5,290 nucleotides of DNA. It comes from Mesotoga sp. (GTDB lineage: Bacteria > Thermotogota > Thermotogae > Petrotogales > Kosmotogaceae). A program made the position numbers and the translations under genes. Shown here one piece after another: positions 1-5,290 of this stretch. Location of the stretch: the NCBI GenBank assembly GCA_011620045.1, contig WOZY01000315.1:1-5290 (forward strand). The letters are read 5' to 3'. The first letter of the stretch is position 1. Each line of letters starts with the position of its first letter. The notes under the pieces were generated by a model, which was not told the DNA's origin, ran no database searches, and saw only the letters and a list, made by a program, of their open reading frames with translations.

Positions 1-1
1 G

Positions 2-1726
2 ATCGAAGATCTTCCGCCCGTCAGCGGCTGGAATATAGAACAAATAACACAGTTCCTGGAGGCGGCGGAGATTCAACTCAGATCGATCATAGAATACTCG
101 GGCAGACTCATCGGAATAGGAACTCAAGTCGGACTTGAAAACGCGAGAGCCGCGCTCAGTATTTTAGCCGTAGATTCGAAGCGCGAATCGGTAAGAATCG
201 AGAAAAGTCTGGTTACTGAGATGCAACTCAGAGAGATTATCTCCAAGCTAGACCTCAAAGTTGAGTTTGTGAACCTCGAACGTCAGTGGCTGCTAATCGG
301 TGAACCAGAGTCACTTATTATTGTAACCAGGACAGTTGAAGAAGCGGCCGCCGACAAGGAGATCTCAAGATATATTACCGATCTGACTGTCAATCCTCAA
401 GAACTTGCCGATCTTCTTAGAGAATCAATCGAGGGAATAACAGTTCAGACCTTCGACGACCTTCAAATGCTGTTGATCAAGTCAAAGAGCTCAGCTCTGC
501 TAGATTCGGCAGAGAAGATGGTCAAGGACGTTCAGGATTCGAGAAAGGCCGTTGATCCTCTGGAGAAGGGTGTCGTTGTAACGGGTTCCACAGTGAGAAT
601 AAACGTGGTCGACCAGGATCTAGAGTCCCTTCTCAGGTTAGTTGCTGAAAAACTCGGTATTTCGCTCCTGTTTGTGGACAAGATTGTCGAGAACGTGACA
701 ATGTCTGTTGAAAGTCTGACGTGGGAGGGGCTGGTGAAAGTCATCAATGCTACAAAGCCTGTCGAGATAAGCAAAATCGATGACATCTACGCAGTGACGA
801 AGAAGGAACAGAAGGCCGGAGAAGAACCCACCGATGTTGAGCTTGTTTACCGTGTCTATCACAATGTAGAAGAGGTCACCAGATTGATTGAGTTTTACGG
901 AGGCGAAGTTCTTTCCGATCCAGTGAACGGCTACATTGTTGTGAGAGGGCTTGCGAAGTCCAGGGTAGACAACATTTTCGATGAGATCGGATCTTCTCTC
1001 TCGCAGCCAAAGAAGCAGGTAAGGATAGAGACGAGACTTGTCGATAAGTCCCTTGTGGATGAACTTCAGAGAGAATTCAAGACTGCAATAGGCGTTAACA
1101 GTCCTGAGATTCTGATAGAAAACGGTTCGATCGATCTAGACTTCAGAATCATTGACTATCTGGATATAACACAACTCATCGATGACATAGTCAACACTGC
1201 GACGGCAAGAATAGAAGCTGATCTGAGCAATAGAGACAATGATTCCGATCTCATATCCAGCCCTTCGATTGTTTCCATGAGTGGTGAAGAGGCAAAGATT
1301 CACATAGGAGATACAATTCCATATCTTGTCCGCACAATTGAGTATGTCGAAGGTAACCCTGTGGAGATAGAGACTATCGAGTATCTTAATACCGGAGTGG
1401 AGTTGAGAATAACTCCAACCGTCAACGATGACGGAAAGATCTTGCTAGACCTCTACATAAAGGTTAGCGAGCCCGAGAAATATGTCGATGGAACAAGAAC
1501 CCTTTATGGAGAGAAGACCAGGGAAGCAAATAGCAGGCTAATAATCTCCAACGGAAACACGCTGACAATTGGAGGACTAGTAGCAAATAAAGATACGGTG
1601 ACAGTGAACAAAATGCCTTTCTTAAGCGATCTACCCTTCATTGGCAAGTTGTTCACTACGGAGAACAGAACATCCGACAAGAGAGAATTGGTTATCTTCA
1701 TTACAGCGGAGGTGGTTGAGCCGTGA
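2..1726 (+). CDS. Secretin (GspD/PilQ-type outer-membrane pore), C-terminal part; 5' end outside window
   Basis: This is a secretin, the multimeric outer-membrane channel of type II secretion, type IV pilus and DNA-uptake systems. The frame is open back to base 2, so the ATG at 221 is internal and 574 residues are visible. In window numbering, residues 8-56, 62-116 and 121-180 look like degenerate N-domain (ring-forming) modules. Residues 198-268 resemble the STN/N0-type domain and 282-332 another N1-type module. Residues 335-572 are the secretin core. Core signatures are ISSPSIVSMSGEEAKIHIGD, then GVELRITPTVNDDG, then NSRLIISNGNTLTIGGLV, and the late-core motif PFLSDLPFIGKLF at 539-551, followed by ELVIFITAEVV close to the C terminus. 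No signal peptide can be seen because the start is missing. The gene overlaps the following MEMO-family gene by 4 bases. Which machine it serves cannot be told here, since no pilus or secretion partner gene is in view. Confidence 0.93.
   Translation: MEDLPPVSGWNIEQITQFLEAAEIQLRSIIEYSGRLIGIGTQVGLENARAALSILAVDSKRESVRIEKSLVTEMQLREIISKLDLKVEFVNLERQWLLIGEPESLIIVTRTVEEAAADKEISRYITDLTVNPQELADLLRESIEGITVQTFDDLQMLLIKSKSSALLDSAEKMVKDVQDSRKAVDPLEKGVVVTGSTVRINVVDQDLESLLRLVAEKLGISLLFVDKIVENVTMSVESLTWEGLVKVINATKPVEISKIDDIYAVTKKEQKAGEEPTDVELVYRVYHNVEEVTRLIEFYGGEVLSDPVNGYIVVRGLAKSRVDNIFDEIGSSLSQPKKQVRIETRLVDKSLVDELQREFKTAIGVNSPEILIENGSIDLDFRIIDYLDITQLIDDIVNTATARIEADLSNRDNDSDLISSPSIVSMSGEEAKIHIGDTIPYLVRTIEYVEGNPVEIETIEYLNTGVELRITPTVNDDGKILLDLYIKVSEPEKYVDGTRTLYGEKTREANSRLIISNGNTLTIGGLVANKDTVTVNKMPFLSDLPFIGKLFTTENRTSDKRELVIFITAEVVEP
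1708..1715 (+). promoter_or_regulatory. Ribosome-binding site for the MEMO-family gene
   Basis: GGAGGTGG lies inside the last codons of the secretin gene, 7 bases before the GTG at 1723. It supports the GTG start, because no ATG is available close by in that frame. The start overlaps the secretin TGA as GTGA, an arrangement typical of translational coupling. Confidence 0.8.
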
Positions 1727-2550
1727 TAAGGAGACCCGTTGTCAGCGGGAAGTTCTACGCAGATGACGGTGAGGATCTTAGAAGCCAGATAAAGAATTGC
1801 TTTTTCCACCCAGTGGGACCTGGAAGCCTTCCTGTGACTTCTGAGAGGCATGAAGGGACGATAGGTCTGATTGTCCCTCATGCCGGTTATATGGCGAGTG
1901 GCCCAGTTGCTGCATGGGCTTACTGGAAGGCCTCTTCACTTATGAAGCCCGGGACGGTGGTAATAATAGGACCAAACCATACTGGTCTGGGAACACACCT
2001 CTCATTGTGGCTTGATGAAGCCTGGGAAACGCCCCTGGGCAATGTTGAGATAGATTATGAACTCGGAAAGAGAATCGTGGCCACGTCAAATGGGATGATA
2101 GTCTCCGATACCGCCGGGCACCTATATGAACACTCTATAGAAGTCCAGCTTCCCTTTCTGCAATTTCTCTACGACGATTTCAAAATCGTCCCGATTATCA
2201 TGACGGATCAGAGGCTGGAGACGGCTTTGATGGTGTCAGAAGTTCTGGAGAATGTATCTAGGGAACGGAAGGATCTCCTTATAATAGCGTCATCGGATTT
2301 GAATCACTACGAGTCGCACGAGATTACTATGAAAAAAGACAGCGAACTTGTCAGTCTTCTGATAGAAAGGAAGTATAAAGAGGCCTACGATGTCTCGAGG
2401 GAAAAAAGAATAACCGCCTGTGGTTTAGGTCCTATAGTAGCAGTTAGGGAGTCCTTTGAGTCCATGGATGTGCTCAGCAATACGACGAGCGGTGCGGTAA
2501 TCGGAGACAAGTACAGAACGGTTGGTTACTTCGCAGCTCTGCTGAAATAA
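1723..2550 (+). CDS. amrB: MEMO1-family protein (AmmeMemoRadiSam system protein B)
   Basis: This 275-residue cytosolic protein has the full usual length of the MEMO1 family, whose fold resembles class III extradiol dioxygenases (LigB). Family motifs appear in order: an N-terminal RRPVVSGKFY, VPHAGY with His53, IGPNHTG with His86, EHSIEVQLPFLQ at 136-147, SSDLNHY at 190-196, and ACGLGP with Cys233. His53, His86 and Cys233 appear to correspond to the metal-site residues of human MEMO1, so the site seems intact. The start is GTG, set by the ribosome-binding site at 1708-1715 and by the conserved N terminus. In many prokaryotes this family is found with AMMECR1 and radical SAM genes, the 'AmmeMemoRadiSam' set. 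Neither partner is in this window, and the gene instead follows a secretin gene, with a 4-base overlap. The biochemical role of bacterial members is not settled, so I give no reaction. Confidence 0.93.
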   Translation: MIRRPVVSGKFYADDGEDLRSQIKNCFFHPVGPGSLPVTSERHEGTIGLIVPHAGYMASGPVAAWAYWKASSLMKPGTVVIIGPNHTGLGTHLSLWLDEAWETPLGNVEIDYELGKRIVATSNGMIVSDTAGHLYEHSIEVQLPFLQFLYDDFKIVPIIMTDQRLETALMVSEVLENVSRERKDLLIIASSDLNHYESHEITMKKDSELVSLLIERKYKEAYDVSREKRITACGLGPIVAVRESFESMDVLSNTTSGAVIGDKYRTVGYFAALLK

Positions 2551-2557
2551 CATCATC

Positions 2558-2587
2558 AGGAAAGGGAGCGCATAACTCGCTTTGCCT
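2558..2587 (+). terminator. Weak imperfect hairpin after the MEMO-family gene, possible terminator
   Basis: Bases 2558-2568 can pair with 2576-2587 around a 7-base loop, with one G-G mismatch and one bulged G. It begins 8 bases after the TAA stop, and a promoter-like sequence follows, so the position suits the end of a transcription unit. No T-run follows the stem (the next bases are TCGGTG), so it is a poor intrinsic terminator and may be chance. Confidence 0.25.
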
Positions 2588-2608
2588 TCGGTGTATCACT
2601 AAAACCCA

Positions 2609-2617
2609 TGCTATAAT
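2609..2617 (+). promoter_or_regulatory. Extended -10 promoter for the 2640-3143 gene and probably those downstream
   Basis: TGCTATAAT is a perfect extended -10 element (TGn plus TATAAT) in the only sizeable gap between genes here. Transcription would start near 2624, giving a leader of about 15 bases that still includes the ribosome-binding site at 2629-2634. No good -35 hexamer lies at 16-18 bases upstream. TTGCCT at 2582-2587 is 24 bases away, too far. An extended -10 can compensate for a missing -35. The genes from 2640 to mutS2 run on with gaps of 11 bases or less, so this promoter could serve all of them. Confidence 0.65.
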
Positions 2618-2628
2618 TTCGTTGAACT

Positions 2629-2634
2629 GGAGGT
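2629..2634 (+). promoter_or_regulatory. Ribosome-binding site that fixes the GTG start at 2640
   Basis: GGAGGT stands 5 bases before GTG at 2640. The upstream in-frame TTG at 2622 would place this site inside the coding region and has no site of its own. The nearby ATG at 2638 is out of frame and followed at once by TGA. Confidence 0.8.
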
Positions 2635-2639
2635 GTTAT

Positions 2640-3143
2640 GTGAAGACCTTAGTCGTGTTCCTGATGGTAATCATTACAGGATCTACTGGTTTTGGTTCGT
2701 TGATTATAGATGGTATGCACTATTCCGGCATAGCTCCAGCAAGTGGAGAGCTTGTCTACGACGGAATAAATGTAGCATATGTCATTAGCCAAATCGGAAA
2801 AAACTCATTCGAACTGGGAGGAAACTTCTCCTTCTTATCCCCATCTTCATCTGAAGAGTTCTACAAGAGCGGTCATTTCAACACGATATTGAAAGTATTT
2901 GCAGGGCAGGCCTACGATTTGACCGAAAAATCGGAGGCGGGACTGAGAGTCGTTTCCAGAGTCGGCCTAGTGACGGCGAACTTTGACAAGTTTGGGATCT
3001 TCTTCTCGATTACTCCGGTTATCTACGTTAGGGTAGGTTTTCTTTCCTTCGGAGTTTCGCTGGGAGTTGAACTTGAGCAGTTCTTCGGAATGGAAACTCT
3101 TCCAGTTTTTCATGCGGGCGGTGAGATTACTTACCGTTTCTAG
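2640..3143 (+). CDS. Secreted protein of unknown function, probable small outer-membrane beta-barrel
   Basis: I do not recognise a named family. Starting at GTG 2640 the product is 167 residues. Its N terminus is a clear signal peptide: Lys2, then the hydrophobic run LVVFLMVIITG, then small residues, with cleavage likely around residues 18-21. There is no lipobox Cys, and no Cys at all. The rest shows about seven or eight stretches of alternating or amphipathic beta-strand character separated by short polar turns, for example INVAYVISQI, FELGGNFSFLS and FSITPVIYVRVGF. The chain ends in GGEITYRF, a final strand with C-terminal Phe, the usual signature of barrels inserted by the BAM machinery. 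That suggests a small 8-strand barrel of the OmpX/OmpA-like size class; this is inference, and a periplasmic beta protein is possible. It begins the transcription unit from the promoter at 2609-2617, with the RseC-family gene 11 bases downstream. Confidence 0.75.
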   Translation: MKTLVVFLMVIITGSTGFGSLIIDGMHYSGIAPASGELVYDGINVAYVISQIGKNSFELGGNFSFLSPSSSEEFYKSGHFNTILKVFAGQAYDLTEKSEAGLRVVSRVGLVTANFDKFGIFFSITPVIYVRVGFLSFGVSLGVELEQFFGMETLPVFHAGGEITYRF

Positions 3144-3144
3144 C

Positions 3145-3152
3145 GGAGGTGA
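3145..3152 (+). promoter_or_regulatory. Ribosome-binding site that fixes the ATG start at 3155
   Basis: GGAGGTGA begins one base after the TAG of the preceding gene and sits two bases before ATG 3155. The in-frame GTG at 3149 lies within this site and is therefore not the start. Confidence 0.75.
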
Positions 3153-3154
3153 AT

Positions 3155-3589
3155 ATGAGAGAGTTGGCTGTTGTGAAGGAGCTTGAAGGAGATATAGTGC
3201 TCCTCGAAAAAGCTCGTACCGAGGCCTGTTCAACTTGCGGCTCAAAGAATGGTTGCAGTGTCTCGTTAAGTGAGAAGAAAGTTACTATAAAGGCAATGAA
3301 AAATGGAGTGGAGGTTCATTCTGGAGATACAGTTGAGATCGACACGGGAAACGTGAGTGCAACCAGAGTATCCATGATTGTATACGGAATTCCCCTTGCT
3401 GTTTTCCTAGTCACGCTCATAGCGATAAATACGATTTTGGGATCCGAGGTGCTTGCCCTCGGAGCTGCCTTTGCTTCCATAGTGGTGGTCTATGCTCTAA
3501 TCGCACTCTATGACAAAAAAAACAGAGAGAAACTCATGCCGAAGATTATCAGGAAGGTGGAGCTACCGGATGGATTCATTGTTCGATGA
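3155..3589 (+). CDS. RseC/MucC-family inner-membrane protein (SoxR-reducing system RseC family)
   Basis: The product is 144 residues from ATG 3155. The layout matches E. coli RseC as I recall it: a short N-terminal beta region, a Cys cluster ACSTCGSKNGC (Cys25, Cys28, Cys34), a beta stretch ending HSGDTVEID at 55-63, two membrane segments at about 72-94 and 98-119, then a short basic tail ending LPDGFIVR, like the LPPGLVRF of the E. coli protein. In Proteobacteria the family is linked to sigma-E regulation and, through the Rsx/Rnf complex, to reduction of SoxR. In other phyla its role is less clear, and no rnf/rsx gene is visible here. It overlaps the mutS2 start by 20 bases and follows the small secreted protein by 11, so it is probably cotranscribed with both. 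Confidence 0.88.
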   Translation: MRELAVVKELEGDIVLLEKARTEACSTCGSKNGCSVSLSEKKVTIKAMKNGVEVHSGDTVEIDTGNVSATRVSMIVYGIPLAVFLVTLIAINTILGSEVLALGAAFASIVVVYALIALYDKKNREKLMPKIIRKVELPDGFIVR

Positions 3590-5290
3590 AGATGCTCTTC
3601 GATTGCTGGAGTTTGACAAAGTTCTTGGCGATATTTCTGAAAAGGCAATTTCCAGGTACGGAAAAGAGAGGATAAAGGCTCTTAAGCCACTGGCTGAGGA
3701 TACCGCTCTTCTCTACAGAAGAGTTAGCGAGTTCAACATGATACTGATGAGGGAGGGAGAGCCACCCTTCTCGGTCTTTCATGATCTCAACGATTATATA
3801 GGCAAGGTTAATCGGGGATTCAGTCTGGGCGGGGAAGAGCTTTTCAGGAGCGCCGTGACGATGGAAAACATTTGTCGTTTGAAGGAGTTCTTCGATCGCG
3901 TTTCTCAGGACTTCCCGGCAGTGAGCGAGGTAGTAGCGCTTCTCGGCTGTGAACGCGGATTCATAGGCGATGTCAGAAAGAAGATCTCAGAGGACGGGCA
4001 GATTAAGGACAACGCTTCTCCTGTCTTGAAGGAGATTAGAAATGAACTCAAGAGCCTTGCCAGGAACCTCAGGGGAAGGCTTGATTCGATAATGAACAGG
4101 TACAAGGACAGTCTGACAGATAATCTGGTACTCAGCAGGGAAGGAAGATACGTTTTACCGCTTTCGGCAGGCAAGAAGAATGAGTATCAGGGTGTCATTC
4201 ACGGTTCTTCGAGCAGCGGTGCAACAGTCTACTTTGAGCCTCAGGAGCTCATTGCTCTAAACGACTCGATGAGAATTCTTCAATCTAGAGAAGAAGAGGA
4301 AATCAGAAGAATATTGAGAGAACTTACAACCCTTTTCTTTAGCACATTTGAAAGACTTGAGCCATCACTGGAGGCCCTTGGAATTCTGGATGCGCTTTAC
4401 GCTGCCTGCAGATACGCAAAGAAGAGAAATGGGGTCTTCATAGGACCGTCACTTTCAAGCCGTTTTTATCTCAAAGATGCCAGGCACCCTCTTATCAATG
4501 ATGAAAACGTGGTCCCGATTACGTTCACAATGGAAGAAGGGATAAGTGGGGTATTCATTACGGGTCCCAACACAGGGGGAAAGACGGTTGCAATGAAGAC
4601 GATAGGTCTTGCAGTGCTTCTCATGCTTTGCGGTCTTCCCGTACTTGCGGACCAATCATCGGAGATCCCCTTCTTCAAGAGGCTGTTTGCGGACATTGGG
4701 GACGAGCAGTCTATCAAGCAGAGTCTGAGCACTTTCTCGTCTCACATATCCAGGATAATAAGAATAATCGAAAGTGTTGAAGGTGACTCGCTTGTGCTAC
4801 TTGATGAATTGGGCGCCGGAACCGATCCTGTTGAGGGATCGGCGCTGTCGATAGCGATAATCGAAAGGCTGCTGGAGAAGTCCAGGCTGATCCTTACGAC
4901 TCACTTGACTCCGATTAAGCTCTATGCTATGGAGCGCTCAGACGTAGAGAATGCAAGTGTCGAGTTTGATGTTGCGAGCCTCAGGCCGACCTATAGGCTG
5001 CTAATGGGTGTTCCCGGCTCGTCAAATGCCATCGAAGTTTCGAAAAGGCTGGGGCTGGCGCCGGAGACTCCCGCCTGGGAGCGAGGCCAAGAGCAAGGAG
5101 TCGTCTCCCACCGCTCGGCGGCGTCTCTCTACGGGCTGGGACACCTCCCCGCAGACCGGCACGAATTCACGATGCCAAACCGACGACAGGTGCGCCGCAA
5201 AGATGTGCGCGTGCACCGAGGCAAGCTCACCGACGCGGAGTGGATCGTTCTGCGCGGCCTGCCAGTCACCCGCCCCTCGCGAATCGCAGC
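3570..5290 (+). CDS. mutS2: Endonuclease MutS2, N-terminal two thirds; frame runs on into foreign sequence after about 5066
   Basis: MutS2 is a MutS-family ATPase without the mismatch-recognition domain. It acts on branched DNA and, in Bacillus, on collided ribosomes. The ATG at 3570 is preceded by AAGGTGG at 3554-3560 and gives a family-like N terminus with LLEFDKVL. The core/lever region includes GRYVLP (residues 192-197) and GATVYFEP (217-224). The ATPase has Walker A GPNTGGKT (332-339), Walker B LVLLDELGAGTDP (408-420) and the H-loop TTHLTP with His445. MutS2 similarity continues through GVPGSSNAIEVSKRLGL to about residues 496-499, then stops. The usual protein is roughly 770-790 residues, so the coiled coil, KOW-like and Smr nuclease regions expected after this point are absent. 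From about 5067 the same frame, with no stop, encodes an AbiEi-like sequence of different composition. Treat only 3570 to about 5066 as genuine mutS2, broken by a junction. Confidence 0.9.
   Translation, partial: MDSLFDEDALRLLEFDKVLGDISEKAISRYGKERIKALKPLAEDTALLYRRVSEFNMILMREGEPPFSVFHDLNDYIGKVNRGFSLGGEELFRSAVTMENICRLKEFFDRVSQDFPAVSEVVALLGCERGFIGDVRKKISEDGQIKDNASPVLKEIRNELKSLARNLRGRLDSIMNRYKDSLTDNLVLSREGRYVLPLSAGKKNEYQGVIHGSSSSGATVYFEPQELIALNDSMRILQSREEEEIRRILRELTTLFFSTFERLEPSLEALGILDALYAACRYAKKRNGVFIGPSLSSRFYLKDARHPLINDENVVPITFTMEEGISGVFITGPNTGGKTVAMKTIGLAVLLMLCGLPVLADQSSEIPFFKRLFADIGDEQSIKQSLSTFSSHISRIIRIIESVEGDSLVLLDELGAGTDPVEGSALSIAIIERLLEKSRLILTTHLTPIKLYAMERSDVENASVEFDVASLRPTYRLLMGVPGSSNAIEVSKRLGLAPETPAWERGQEQGVVSHRSAASLYGLGHLPADRHEFTMPNRRQVRRKDVRVHRGKLTDAEWIVLRGLPVTRPSRIA
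5055..5069. other. Chimeric junction between mutS2 and actinobacterial-like DNA
   Basis: The protein changes within a few codons from MutS2 (SKRLGL, ending at 5057) to antitoxin-like sequence (WERGQEQGVVSHRSAASLYG, beginning at 5076). The codons between (GCG CCG GAG ACT, 5058-5069) could belong to either side, which fits a short shared sequence at the join. GC rises from about 40-55% in the 60-base blocks checked upstream (4741-4860 and 4921-4980) to 68% over 5101-5280. AGA/AGG arginine codons stop. No terminal repeats or transposase mark the join. Confidence 0.8.
5067..5290 (+). pseudogene. Internal fragment of an actinobacterial AbiEi-family antitoxin-like protein
   Basis: About 74 codons, open to the window end, read VVSHRSAASLYGLGHLPAD, then HEFTMPNRRQVRRKDVRVHR, then LTDAEWIVLRGLPVTRPSRI. 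This pattern is what I recall from actinobacterial proteins annotated as type IV toxin-antitoxin AbiEi-family antitoxin-domain proteins. There it follows an N-terminal winged-helix domain and precedes the rest of the protein. Neither end is present, and no start codon or ribosome-binding site belongs to it here. All 12 arginines use CGN codons and none AGA/AGG, unlike the genes to the left. The identification is from memory of the family; the foreign origin is supported directly by composition. It is probably not part of the Thermotogota genome. Confidence 0.7.

Noticed and set aside
1..11. GATC at the first base as a cloning-site boundary
   Set aside because: GATC occurs many times in the window, and the secretin frame continues unbroken through the start, so nothing marks a construct edge.
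221..1726. The ATG at 221 as the secretin start
   Set aside because: The frame stays open and family-like back to base 2, no good ribosome-binding site precedes 221, and the ATG falls inside an N-domain-like module.
1504..1881. Reverse-strand open frames, including this one and others at 532-862, 2967-3245, 3905-4174, 4455-4732 and 5022-5216
   Set aside because: They lie opposite well-supported genes, have no ribosome-binding sites or recognisable motifs, and read as shadow frames.
2582..2587. TTGCCT as a -35 box
   Set aside because: It is 24 bases from the TATAAT, well outside the workable 16-18 base spacing.
2622..3143. TTG at 2622 as the start of the small secreted protein
   Set aside because: It would put the GGAGGT ribosome-binding site inside the coding region, lies at the predicted transcript start, and adds six residues before a clean signal peptide.
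3149..3589. GTG at 3149 as the start of the RseC-family gene
   Set aside because: The GTG is part of the GGAGGTGA ribosome-binding site; ATG 3155 is the better start.
3570..5290. A novel MutS2-AbiEi antitoxin fusion protein
   Set aside because: The MutS2 part stops inside its ATPase domain, the AbiEi-like part has lost its N-terminal DNA-binding domain, and GC and arginine codons switch exactly at the join. Chimerism explains this better; an open frame across a random join is not rare in GC-rich sequence.

Overview
The window looks like a stretch of a Thermotogota chromosome, most likely a mesophilic member of the Kosmotogaceae/Mesotoga type. At its right end it carries about 225 bases of unrelated, actinobacterial-looking DNA. 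The lineage call rests on gene content and on my memory that a secretin gene lies beside a MEMO1-family gene in Thermotoga maritima. It also rests on moderate GC, heavy AGA/AGG arginine use, strong GGAGGTG ribosome-binding sites and tight gene packing. No database search was possible.

Layout, all on the + strand: (1) 2-1726, the C-terminal 574 residues of a large outer-membrane secretin, whose 5' end lies outside the window; (2) 1723-2550, a MEMO1-family protein (AmmeMemoRadiSam system protein B), coupled to the secretin by a GTGA start/stop overlap; (3) an 89-base gap with a weak hairpin and a strong extended -10 promoter; (4) 2640-3143, a small secreted protein of unknown function with a signal peptide and a C-terminal Phe, probably a small outer-membrane beta-barrel; (5) 3155-3589, an RseC/MucC-family inner-membrane protein with a Cys cluster; (6) from 3570, mutS2, overlapping the RseC-family gene by 20 bases. 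Genes 4 to 6 look like one transcription unit starting from the promoter near 2609-2617.

The mutS2 frame never reaches a stop. MutS2 similarity ends abruptly around 5055-5069, inside the ATPase domain. From there the sequence is GC-rich (123 of 180 bases, 68%, in 5101-5280), uses only CGN arginine codons, and reads as the middle of an actinobacterial AbiEi-family antitoxin-like protein. The frame is open across the join, so a naive gene call would give a 'MutS2-AbiEi fusion'. I think this is a chimeric junction (assembly or library artefact, or a contaminating read at a contig end) and not a new fused system.

Functionally, three of the five native genes concern the cell envelope (secretin, putative small barrel, RseC-family membrane protein). 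MutS2 is a housekeeping DNA/ribosome-associated ATPase, and the MEMO-family protein has no settled role. I see no RNA genes, CRISPR arrays, insertion sequences or other mobile elements.
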